DNA of 13,731 nucleotides, from the NCBI GenBank assembly GCA_905210855.1, contig CAJLYL010000045.1:1-13731 (forward strand), in the 5' to 3' direction. The notes beneath the pieces are model-generated. The model ran no database searches. It had not been told where the DNA came from and was given only the letters and a program-made list of their open reading frames with translations. The DNA comes from an uncultured Clostridia bacterium. Lineage in GTDB: Bacteria > Bacillota > Clostridia > UMGS1810. A program made the translations under genes and the position numbers. Shown here one piece after another: positions 7,268 to 13,728 of the stretch (within the stretch, counting starts at the first letter, position 1; each line of letters opens with the position of its first letter).

Positions 7268-7368
7268 GTGAAAAGTGAAAAAGTGTTGTACGAATTTTCA
7301 TAAATGAAAATTCGCCGGAAAATTATTTGTTAATGATCCGGTGTAGGGGCGACCCTGTGTGGTCGCCC
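7268..7368. repeat. composite intergenic repeat: short tandem repeat plus two hairpins
   Basis: The der-plsY gap (7214-7410) contains three structures. GTGAAAA units are repeated in tandem at 7268-7285. A perfect palindrome has arms CGAATTTTCA (7291-7300) and TGAAAATTCG (7305-7314). A GC-rich hairpin has arms GGGCGACC (7347-7354) and GGTCGCCC (7361-7368) around CTGTGT. A CCGGA/TCCGG pair (7315-7319, 7337-7341) links the two hairpins. Neither hairpin has a U-run, so neither is a clear terminator. I recall GTAGGGGCGACC-type hairpins as common intergenic repeats in gut Clostridia, from memory and not checked. Confidence 0.7.
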
Positions 7369-7410
7369 GTTTGCAAAAGCAAGTAATAATCATGAATCGG
7401 AGGGATAACC

Positions 7411-8034
7411 ATGTTAAGTATAATTTTGTTCAGCTCGGCAATCGCTTATCTGCTCGGCAGCATAAACACATCCATAATAGTGTCAAAACTCGCCGGCAAA
7501 GCGGACATACGCAGCTGCGGCAGCGGCAACGCCGGAGCCACCAACACCCTGCGTGTGCTCGGCAAGGGCGCGGCGGCAGCCGTTGTTATCGGCGACGCGC
7601 TCAAAGGCATTCTCGCCGTGCTCATTGCGCGGTTTGCGTTTGATTTCTTCGCCGTGAGCGGCAATGTGCGCATACCGCAGTATTACGCGGCACTCTTTGC
7701 GGTTGTGGGGCATATTTTTCCCATATACTTCGGTTTTCGCGGCGGCAAGGGAATAATGACAAGCATTGCCGTCATATTTATGCTTGACTGGGAGATAGGC
7801 GTTATATTGCTGCTCATATTTGCGGCTATATTCGTCACCACTCGCTATGTATCGCTCGGTTCGTGCATATCCGCAGTGATGTTTCCCGTGCTTGTGTATA
7901 TGTTCCACAGCGGCGACCGCGAATTTGTTGCCGCGGCGTGTATAATTGCGGCTCTTGCCGTGTTTAAACACAGAGATAACATTCGCCGTCTGGTGAGCGG
8001 TACGGAGTCCAAAACATATTTTGGCAGAAAATAG
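7411..8034 (+). CDS. plsY: acyl-phosphate:glycerol-3-phosphate acyltransferase
   Basis: PlsY is an integral membrane enzyme that transfers an acyl group from acyl phosphate to glycerol 3-phosphate, making lysophosphatidic acid, the first step of bacterial phospholipid synthesis. The 207 residues are of normal length with several hydrophobic segments (about 1-17, 53-76, 91-108, 118-144, 150-166, 171-185). Conserved loops are GSGNAGATN (37-45), GHIFPIYFGFRGGKG (100-114) and HRDNIRRL (187-194). GGAGGG (7399-7404) sets the start. gpsA, which makes its acceptor substrate, follows after 11 bases and is surely co-transcribed. The acyl donor enzyme PlsX is not in this window. Confidence 0.97.
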   Translation: MLSIILFSSAIAYLLGSINTSIIVSKLAGKADIRSCGSGNAGATNTLRVLGKGAAAAVVIGDALKGILAVLIARFAFDFFAVSGNVRIPQYYAALFAVVGHIFPIYFGFRGGKGIMTSIAVIFMLDWEIGVILLLIFAAIFVTTRYVSLGSCISAVMFPVLVYMFHSGDREFVAAACIIAALAVFKHRDNIRRLVSGTESKTYFGRK

Positions 8035-8045
8035 GAGTAATCATT

Positions 8046-9047
8046 ATGGCTGATATAAAAACAGTTTCGGTTATAGGCTCGGGCAGCTGGGGCACTGCGG
8101 CGGCATTGCTGCTGCGAAAAAACGGTCACAGGGTACGCCTGTGGTCGCGCAGCGAAAGCAAAAGCGCGCTCCTTGCGCAGAATCTTGAAAACCGCGAATA
8201 TCTGCCCGGGGTTATGCTTGATCCCGAGATAGAATTTACCGCCGATATATCCTGCGCTGCGGATTCGGACGCGGTTGTGCTCGTCACACCGTCGGCGGCG
8301 GTACGCGCTGCCGCACGCTCCGTCGCGCCGCACCTTGCGGACGGCACCGTGGTCGTCATATTGTCCAAGGGCATAGAGAAAGACACCCACAAGATAATGA
8401 GCGATGTGGTTGCCGAGGAGTGCCCCCGTGCGAGGATTGCGGTTATGTCGGGCCCGTCCCACGCGGAGGAAGCATCGCGCGGTGTGCCCACTTGCAACGT
8501 GGCGGCGTCCGATTGTCCCGACACTGCGCGCGCGGTGCAGGATATGTTCATGAGCGACACTTTCCGCGTGTACACGAGTGACGATATGCTCGGAGTGGAG
8601 CTGGGCGGAGCGGTCAAGAATGTGATTGCGCTGTGCGCCGGCATAATAGACGGCATCGGCTTTGGCGACAACACCAAGGCGGCGCTTATGACGCGCGGCA
8701 TACGCGAGATTTCGCGGCTCGGCGTTGCCATGGGGGCAAAGCCGGACACATTTTGGGGACTGAGCGGTATAGGCGACCTGATAGTCACCTGCACCAGTAT
8801 GCACAGCCGCAACAGGCGCGCCGGAATACTGCTCGGCAAGGGAAAATCGCTTGATGAGACCTTATCCGAGGTGCATATGGTAGTGGAGGGCATAAGCTGT
8901 GCGGCGTCCGTCTACGAGCTGGCGAGGATAAAGAATGTTGATATGCCCATAGTCAGCGCGGCATACGACGTCATCTACAACGGCACAAATCCGCGTGAAG
9001 CGGTTATGTCGCTTATGGTTCGCACAAAAAAAGATGAAATTATTTGA
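8046..9047 (+). CDS. gpsA: glycerol-3-phosphate dehydrogenase [NAD(P)+]
   Basis: GpsA reduces dihydroxyacetone phosphate to sn-glycerol 3-phosphate in the cytoplasm, supplying PlsY encoded directly upstream. The 333 residues are full length. The Rossmann motif is GSGSWGTA (11-18). Other blocks are LSKGIE (106-111), MSGPSHAEE (134-142), the catalytic lysine in GGAVKN (Lys191), GFGDNTKAALMTRG (205-218), GLSGIGDL (238-245) and SRNRRAG (254-260). AGGAG (8033-8037) overlaps the plsY stop codon, so translation of the two is closely linked. No terminator is visible between gpsA and pgi, so some read-through is possible. In many Clostridia spoIVA follows gpsA; here pgi does. Confidence 0.97.
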   Translation: MADIKTVSVIGSGSWGTAAALLLRKNGHRVRLWSRSESKSALLAQNLENREYLPGVMLDPEIEFTADISCAADSDAVVLVTPSAAVRAAARSVAPHLADGTVVVILSKGIEKDTHKIMSDVVAEECPRARIAVMSGPSHAEEASRGVPTCNVAASDCPDTARAVQDMFMSDTFRVYTSDDMLGVELGGAVKNVIALCAGIIDGIGFGDNTKAALMTRGIREISRLGVAMGAKPDTFWGLSGIGDLIVTCTSMHSRNRRAGILLGKGKSLDETLSEVHMVVEGISCAASVYELARIKNVDMPIVSAAYDVIYNGTNPREAVMSLMVRTKKDEII

Positions 9048-9068
9048 AATATATATAAAAATTACATA

Positions 9069-9097
9069 TTGAAAAATATGCGGCAAGATGATATAAT
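9069..9097 (+). promoter_or_regulatory. sigma-A promoter of pgi
   Basis: TTGAAA (9069-9074) and a perfect TATAAT (9092-9097) have a 17-base spacer. The -35 box overlaps a small inverted repeat, CATATT-GAAA-AATATG (9065-9080), which might be an operator. Transcription should start near 9104, 35 bases before the pgi ATG. Confidence 0.85.
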
Positions 9098-9138
9098 GAC
9101 TTTATTAAATATTTTAATTAAGGAAGAGGTAACAGCTT

Positions 9139-10470
9139 ATGTTAAGTCTCGATTGTTCAAAAGTGCAAAAATTTGTTTCCGCCGAAGAAATGAACAACAT
9201 GGAGAAGATAACCTCGCTTGCCGCAGATATTCTTGAAAGCGGAAGCGGCGCAGGCAATGATTTTCTCGGTTGGGTCAATCTTCCGGTAAACTATGATAAA
9301 GAAGAATTTGCAAGAATTAAAAAAGCGGCGGACAAAATCCGCTCCGATTCTCAGGTGCTTGTTGTTGTGGGTATCGGCGGTTCGTACCTCGGCGCAAAGG
9401 CGGCTACGTCCATGCTGCGCAACAGCTTTGCCGATTTCGGCGCAACGGGCGGCAACCCGACAATCATCTACGCCGGCAACAGCATCAGCTCAACCTACCT
9501 TGCGGACCTCACGGAGTTCCTCAAGGACAAGGATTTCAGCATAAACATCATTTCAAAATCGGGCACGACCACAGAGCCGGCGCTCGCATTCCGCATTTTG
9601 CGCAATATGCTTATAGAGAAATACGGCGCGGCAGAGGCTGTCGGCAGAATTTATGCCACCACAGACAAGCAAAAAGGCGCGCTGAAAAACTTTGCCGACA
9701 AAGAGGGCTACGAGACCTTTGTAGTGCCGGATGATGTGGGCGGCAGATTTTCTGTGCTCACCGCGGTTGGTTTGCTCCCGATTGCGGCGGCAGGCATAGA
9801 TATCGACTCCATGATGCAGGGCGCGGCAGACGCAAGGCAGGCTTATTCAAAACCCTATGCGGAAAACGACTGCTACAAGTACGCTGCACTGCGCAACATC
9901 CTTGCGCGCAAGGGCAAAGCGGTGGAATTCCTTGTGAACTACGAGCCCTGCCTGACATATTTCTCCGAATGGTGGAAGCAGCTCTTTGGCGAGAGCGAGG
10001 GCAAGGACAACAGGGGAATCCTGCCGGCGTCGGTCAATTTCTCGGCAGATCTTCACTCCATGGGTCAGTATATCCAGAGCGGCGCGAGAATCATGTTTGA
10101 AACCGTGCTTAACGTGGAAAAGCCGAATAAGGACGTCACCATACCCACGGACAGCGAAAATGTGGACGGACTTAATTTCCTTGCCGGAAAGACTGTTGAC
10201 TATGTCAACCACAAGGCATTTCAGGGAACACTGCTTGCGCACACGGACGGCGAGGTGCCCAACATTGTGATAAATGTTCCCGAGATAAGCCCGTATTATT
10301 TCGGATATATGGTTTATTTCTTTGAGAAAGCCTGCGCGGTGAGCGGATACATCCTCGGGGTTAATCCGTTTAATCAGCCCGGTGTTGAGTCGTACAAGAA
10401 GAATATGTTCGCACTGCTCAACAAACCCGGATATGAAGACATGAGAGCGGAGCTTGAGGCTCGCCTGTAA
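9139..10470 (+). CDS. pgi: glucose-6-phosphate isomerase
   Basis: Pgi interconverts glucose 6-phosphate and fructose 6-phosphate in glycolysis and gluconeogenesis, in the cytoplasm. At 443 residues it is the short Firmicutes form (about 450). It shows two SIS-type sugar isomerase folds: [11 protein letters not shown] (78-88), [15 protein letters not shown] (138-152), [15 protein letters not shown] (198-212, Arg203), GESEGK with the catalytic glutamate (284-289), SADLHSMGQ (302-310, His306) and the family signature near the end, GVESYKKN (415-422, Lys420). AGGAAGAGG (9121-9129) is the ribosome binding site. It has its own promoter and terminator and is probably monocistronic. Confidence 0.98.
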   Translation: MLSLDCSKVQKFVSAEEMNNMEKITSLAADILESGSGAGNDFLGWVNLPVNYDKEEFARIKKAADKIRSDSQVLVVVGIGGSYLGAKAATSMLRNSFADFGATGGNPTIIYAGNSISSTYLADLTEFLKDKDFSINIISKSGTTTEPALAFRILRNMLIEKYGAAEAVGRIYATTDKQKGALKNFADKEGYETFVVPDDVGGRFSVLTAVGLLPIAAAGIDIDSMMQGAADARQAYSKPYAENDCYKYAALRNILARKGKAVEFLVNYEPCLTYFSEWWKQLFGESEGKDNRGILPASVNFSADLHSMGQYIQSGARIMFETVLNVEKPNKDVTIPTDSENVDGLNFLAGKTVDYVNHKAFQGTLLAHTDGEVPNIVINVPEISPYYFGYMVYFFEKACAVSGYILGVNPFNQPGVESYKKNMFALLNKPGYEDMRAELEARL

Positions 10471-10488
10471 GATATAAAATCAGAAATT

Positions 10489-10531
10489 GCGTGCTGCAAA
10501 ACGAAACCGTTTTGCAGCACGCGATTTTTTT
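10489..10531 (+). terminator. strong rho-independent terminator of pgi
   Basis: A 15-base perfect stem has arms at 10489-10503 and 10508-10522, a four-base AAAC loop, and T7 from 10525. It lies 18 bases after the pgi stop. The truncated oxidoreductase remnant ends 11 bases beyond it. Confidence 0.95.
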
Positions 10532-10541
10532 ATGATTGTCC

Positions 10542-11075
10542 TCAATTCAAAAATCTGTTTACAACCGGCTGTCTGAACTCGGGCGACGGCTTGTAGCGCG
10601 GCACGGTGGTGTATACCTTAACCTCATTGGAATATCTGTCCGCAACTATTGTGCCTTTTGATCCATACACAACCGGCACTGTGGCAATCTCTCCGCTGTT
10701 GAGCGTTGACCACGATCCCTCAAGGAAACCTACGCAGTCGCCGAAATCTATGGTGAATGTGGAGTAATCCTCAACATCGGAGAACGGCAGAAAAAAGTTT
10801 TTCTTCATTCCGCTCACTCTCTTTGCAATCCTGTTTGATATCCAGGTGGTGAGCACACAGCCGTAGCAGGCGTAATCGCATATTGAGCCGCCGCCCCTGT
10901 CGCTGTGGTACCACCAGGTTTTTTCAAGGTCGGACACTTTTTCGGTATTTACATCATACGGCCCTGTGGTAGCAGGACTTCTGTACTGCACACGGAGCAC
11001 CTTGCCCGCCGCGCCGGAATCCGCAAGCTCCTTGACCTTGCGCAGACGGGCAAAATATATCTGCGCACCGTCAAC
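10542..11075 (-). pseudogene. remnant of a Gfo/Idh/MocA-family oxidoreductase, both ends lost
   Basis: The family consists of NAD(P)-dependent sugar or inositol dehydrogenases with an N-terminal Rossmann domain and a C-terminal beta-sheet domain. Only the middle-to-C-terminal part is here. LRKVKELADSGAAGKVLRVQ matches the start of the second domain. It is followed by TWWYHSDRGGGSICDYACYG, the usual GGG-x-x-x-D-x-x-x-H region with Tyr in place of the expected His, and by DYSTFTIDFGDCVGFLEGSWST. The Rossmann GxGxxG part (about 130 residues) is absent. The frame ends at TGA (10544-10542) after VVNRFLN, where relatives continue for roughly 50 more residues. Homology fades near 11075, where the AraC remnant begins on the other strand. 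No start codon with a ribosome binding site is visible. Substrate unknown. Confidence 0.82.
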
Positions 11076-11084
11076 CGCATAGGC

Positions 11085-11597
11085 GGCGCGGAGACGGAGA
11101 GAATATGCGCCGACACGCAAAAGCTGCTGAAGAATTTCAGCACCGAGAGCGCGCTGATGATAACGCTGAATCTATGCTTGCTGTTTGCCGCCGCCACGAG
11201 AAAAACCCTGCGCCGCCTGCGAAAAAACGCGCCGCCGCAGAAGATGGACTATGCTCCGATGAACCTGAAAAACGCTGTGCTCTATATCAAACAGCACCTG
11301 TCCGAGAAAATTCTGCTCGACGATTTGTGTACCCACTGCGGTATATCAAAATCGCAGCTTACGCGGTATTTCAAGGCAGCATTCGGCAAGACGCCCATGC
11401 AGTATGTGACGGAGCTTAAGCTGAGCAAGGCAAAAGATATGCTCTTTAAGAGCGGCGGCATGAGCGTAAAGGCGGTGTGCGACGAGCTGGGATTTGACGA
11501 TCAGCACTATTTTTCGCGCCTGTTTACCAAGGTTTACGGAGAAACGCCGTCGCATTACCGCTATCGGGTGACGCATTTCAACGAAAATAAGCAATAA
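11085..11597 (+). pseudogene. AraC-family transcriptional regulator, N-terminal part missing
   Basis: The frame encodes the tail of a ligand-sensing domain (AETERICADTQKLLKNF) and a complete AraC/XylS DNA-binding domain with two helix-turn-helix motifs. The first is LLDDLCTHCGISKSQLTRYFK. The second is VKAVCDELGFDDQHYFSRLF, followed by GETPSHYR. About 100 or more N-terminal residues expected for a cupin sensor are missing. The open frame extends upstream to 10905, but that part is antisense to the oxidoreductase remnant and is not AraC-like. The first internal Met (11157) has no good ribosome binding site, though a free DNA-binding domain cannot be ruled out. AraC regulators are often divergent from sugar-metabolism genes, as here. 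Confidence 0.8.
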
Positions 11598-11601
11598 TTA
11601 A

Positions 11602-11630
11602 TTGACAAAAAATGCTCCGTGTGATAAAAT
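11602..11630 (+). promoter_or_regulatory. sigma-A promoter of the glutamine synthetase-ANTAR operon
   Basis: TTGACA (11602-11607) and TAAAAT (11625-11630) have a 17-base spacer. The start should be near 11637, leaving a leader of about 44 nt. That is too short for a two-hairpin ANTAR target plus terminator. I found no TGTNA-N7-TNACA GlnR site. Confidence 0.85.
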
Positions 11631-11680
11631 TTTTATTGTAAGATTCTCTATTTTAACATTGATACAAAGGACGGGATTTT

Positions 11681-12889
11681 ATGAACTACTCATATGAAGA
11701 GGTAAAGGAATTTGTGGAACAGGAGGACGTCAAATTCATCCGCCTGGCATTCTGCGATGTGCACGGCAGACAAAAGAATATTTCCATTCTGCCGGATGAA
11801 CTCGGCAGAGCCTTCCGCGACGGTATATCATTCGACGCCTCGGCAATAGACGGCTTCGGCAGCGAAGTAAAATCCGATTTGCTGCTGTTCCCGATATCGT
11901 CCACACTGAATATACTTCCGTGGCGGCCCATGCAGGGCAAGGTGGTGCGTATGTTCTGCACCATCTGTCATCCGGACGGCACTCCGTTTGCCGCGGACAG
12001 CCGCGCTTTCCTTAAAAAAGCCGTAAAGACGGCGGCGGACAAGGGAATCCATGTCAACTTCGGTTCGGAATTTGAGTTTTATCTCTTTAAGACGGACGAG
12101 AACGGCAACCCGACGGAAGAGCCATTCGACCGCGCCGGATACATGGATGTTGCGCCCGAGGACAAGGGCGAAAATATCCGCCGTGAGATATGCCTTACCA
12201 TGCTGGATATGGGCATACACCCCGAGACATCTCATCACGAGGAAGGCCCCGGGCAGAATGAGATAGATTTTCGTTACAGCGACGCGCTGTGCGCCGCCGA
12301 CAACGCGATGAACTTTATATCCGTGGTAAAAGCGGCGGCGGTACACAACGGACTCTATGCCGACTTTTCGCCAAAGCCGATAATCGGCGAGAGCGGCAAC
12401 GGTATGCATATCAATATGTCGGTCAAGTGCGACGACGGGGTTGACCGCACAAATCTCTTTATGGCAGGCGTTATGAATCACATATGCGAAATAACGGCTT
12501 TTCTCAACCCGTGCGATGAATCCTATGCGCGCCTCGGCGAGAAAAAGGCGCCGAAATATGTTACGTGGTCTGCGCAAAACCGCTCTCAACTGATAAGAAT
12601 ACCGGCGGCAAAGGGCGATTACAGGCGAATCGAGCTGCGCTCGCCCGACACCACTGCCAATCCGTACATTGCTTATGCGCTGCTGATATATGCCGGATTG
12701 GACGGCATAGAGAACAACACTCCGCTGCCCGAACCGGTAGACATGAACCTGTTCACCGCAGGCAGAGACGTGACCGACAAGCTCAAAGCCCTGCCCGGCA
12801 ACCTGGACGAGGCTGTAAAGGCGGCGCTTGGCAGTGAATTTGTCAAGAAGCACGTGCCGCAGGAATTTATGCCGCGCAGACAAAAATGA
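11681..12889 (+). CDS. glnA: short-form glutamine synthetase (GlnA family)
   Basis: The family makes glutamine from glutamate, ammonium and ATP. The 402 residues include the beta-grasp N-domain with FDASAIDGF (51-59, Asp52) and the catalytic domain: GSEFEFYLF (128-136), SHHEEGPGQNEIDF (184-197), GNGMHIN (239-245), NRSQLIRIP (300-308) and RIELRSPD (316-323). It is shorter than the roughly 440-470 residues of classic GlnA and lacks the C-terminal helical tail, as do other short clostridial members I recall. Two positions look unusual. The flap that reads EAP in typical enzymes reads KKAP here (288-291), and the usual LFPD reads LFPI (69-72). Activity as a true glutamine synthetase is likely but not certain. 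AAAGGA (11666-11671) sets the start. Confidence 0.9.
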   Translation: MNYSYEEVKEFVEQEDVKFIRLAFCDVHGRQKNISILPDELGRAFRDGISFDASAIDGFGSEVKSDLLLFPISSTLNILPWRPMQGKVVRMFCTICHPDGTPFAADSRAFLKKAVKTAADKGIHVNFGSEFEFYLFKTDENGNPTEEPFDRAGYMDVAPEDKGENIRREICLTMLDMGIHPETSHHEEGPGQNEIDFRYSDALCAADNAMNFISVVKAAAVHNGLYADFSPKPIIGESGNGMHINMSVKCDDGVDRTNLFMAGVMNHICEITAFLNPCDESYARLGEKKAPKYVTWSAQNRSQLIRIPAAKGDYRRIELRSPDTTANPYIAYALLIYAGLDGIENNTPLPEPVDMNLFTAGRDVTDKLKALPGNLDEAVKAALGSEFVKKHVPQEFMPRRQK

Positions 12890-12906
12890 GAGGAGCAGAC
12901 ATTGTT

Positions 12907-13488
12907 ATGAAGATTGCCAAAGCACAACACAGAGTTCTCGTTGTGTCTGACTCGGACAATGTGTGCTCATTTATAAAAGAACTGCTGCCTCAATCGCAGT
13001 ACAGCCTGATGAGGGCGAAAAACGCCGGTGAGGCAAAGCGCGCCTGTGTGTCGATACAGTTTGACCTGGTGATAATCAACTCTCCGCTCAAGGATGATTT
13101 CGGAGTGCAGCTTGCCACGGATTTGTCCGAGGGGAGCACGGGGGTGCTGCTGCTTGTCAAATCCGACGTTGCCGAGCAGGCGGCGTACAAGGCGGAGGAT
13201 TTCGGCGTGTTTGTCCTGCCGAAACCGACATCGCGGCAGGCATTTTGCAGTGCGGTGCGCCTGCTCGGAGCATTCAGTCTGAGACTGCACAAAATGGAGG
13301 AGAAAACCAAATCGCTGCGTGACAAAATGGCAGACATACGCGCTGTGAACCGCGCAAAATGGCTGCTGATAGAAAAGCACAACATGAACGAGACAGACGC
13401 TCACTACTACATAGAAAAACAGGCTATGGATCTGCGTTTGCCGCGCCGTGAGGTTGCGGAGAATATCATAAGAACATATGAGACATAG
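12907..13488 (+). CDS. ANTAR-domain response-regulator-like protein
   Basis: ANTAR proteins bind paired hexaloop hairpins in mRNA leaders and prevent transcription termination; in Clostridia they are often linked to nitrogen genes. The 193 residues contain an N-terminal receiver-like domain (about 9-125) and an ANTAR domain (about 137-190: AKWLLIEKHNMNETDAHYYIEKQAM). The receiver keeps an acidic pair (Asp15, Asp17) and the conserved lysine in LPKP (Lys106). The phospho-acceptor position reads IINSPL with Asn58, so control by phosphorylation is unlikely. A helix rich in Lys and Glu joins the domains (about 125-145). AGGAG (12891-12895) favours the ATG at 12907. An in-frame ATG at 12886 overlaps the glnA stop and lacks its own site. 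The short gap indicates one operon with glnA. Confidence 0.88.
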   Translation: MKIAKAQHRVLVVSDSDNVCSFIKELLPQSQYSLMRAKNAGEAKRACVSIQFDLVIINSPLKDDFGVQLATDLSEGSTGVLLLVKSDVAEQAAYKAEDFGVFVLPKPTSRQAFCSAVRLLGAFSLRLHKMEEKTKSLRDKMADIRAVNRAKWLLIEKHNMNETDAHYYIEKQAMDLRLPRREVAENIIRTYET

Positions 13489-13512
13489 AATACAAACGGC
13501 GGTCGGCAGAAA

Positions 13513-13532
13513 TATCAAATCATTATTTGATA
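13513..13532. promoter_or_regulatory. inverted repeat just upstream of the small-RNA promoter
   Basis: TATCAAAT (13513-13520) and ATTTGATA (13525-13532) are perfect arms with a four-base gap. They end 5 bases before the -35 box at 13538. No U-run follows, so it is unlikely to be the terminator of the ANTAR gene. The symmetry and place suggest an operator. Confidence 0.5.
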
Positions 13533-13537
13533 AACTG

Positions 13538-13566
13538 TTGACAAAAACGATTGTCGGATGTATAAT
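13538..13566 (+). promoter_or_regulatory. consensus sigma-A promoter of a small RNA
   Basis: TTGACA (13538-13543) and TATAAT (13561-13566) are both perfect, with a 17-base spacer. The expected start is near 13573. No ribosome binding site or credible coding frame follows before the terminator at 13615. Confidence 0.85.
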
Positions 13567-13572
13567 AAAAAT

Positions 13573-13656
13573 AGAAAAAAGCAAGACCTCAAACGGTTAT
13601 GTCACTTGAGCATTAAAAAAATAACGCACATTTTGGACGGTGGGCGTTATTTTTTT
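13573..13656 (+). ncRNA. candidate small RNA, possible type I antitoxin
   Basis: A perfect promoter and a terminator with 13-base arms bound a transcript of about 84 nt with no coding capacity. It could form a 5' hairpin, CTCAA (13588-13592) with TTGAG (13606-13610) around a 13-base loop, followed by the terminator hairpin. Its last 42 or so bases are antisense to the end of the minus-strand peptide gene and its terminator. GUCACUU (13601-13607) could also pair over seven positions, two of them G-U, with the Shine-Dalgarno of that gene; this is weak. An alternative is an attenuated leader of a gene beyond the window. Confidence 0.6.
13615..13656. terminator. symmetrical bidirectional rho-independent terminator
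   Basis: AAAAAAATAACGC (13615-13627) and GCGTTATTTTTTT (13644-13656) are perfect reverse complements around a 16-base loop. Each strand therefore has a GC-containing stem followed by seven U. It would end the plus-strand small RNA and the minus-strand peptide transcript alike. Confidence 0.88.
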
Positions 13657-13715
13657 ATGGAATTTATCAGAACGATAAGCACGATTATTAATGTGATTAT
13701 GTATTCTCTATCCAT
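13647..13715 (-). CDS. 22-residue hydrophobic membrane peptide, candidate type I toxin
   Basis: This tiny gene is read from the right edge leftward. It encodes MDREY, then a hydrophobic core ITLIIVLIVLI, then NSIKK and TAA. That makes one potential short membrane span with a charged N-terminus and a basic C-terminus, the general design of Ibs, Fst and similar type I toxins. I do not recognise a named family. The evidence that it is a gene is the ribosome binding site: GGAGGTGAT (13728-13720) is a 9-base perfect complement of the 16S rRNA tail, 4 bases before the ATG. The stop codon lies in the terminator arm. The convergent small RNA shares that terminator. The promoter is outside the window. 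Confidence 0.6.
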   Translation of the reverse strand: MDREYIITLIIVLIVLINSIKK

Positions 13716-13728
13716 AAAAATCACCTCC
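13716..13728 (-). promoter_or_regulatory. perfect Shine-Dalgarno of the small peptide gene
   Basis: On the minus strand GGAGGTGAT precedes TTTT-ATG. It is the strongest ribosome binding site in the window and decides that the 22-residue frame at 13647-13715 is probably translated. Confidence 0.75.

Noticed and set aside
7291..7314. AT palindrome as the der terminator
   Set aside because: No run of T follows on either strand and the loop is very short; it reads better as a repeat module.
10905..11084. Upstream part of the AraC open frame as a real N-terminus
   Set aside because: These residues are the complement of the oxidoreductase remnant and do not resemble an AraC sensor domain.
11602..11680. 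GlnR or ANTAR control site in the glnA leader
   Set aside because: No TGTNA-N7-TNACA box was found, and the 44-nt leader is too short for the two-hairpin ANTAR target with terminator.
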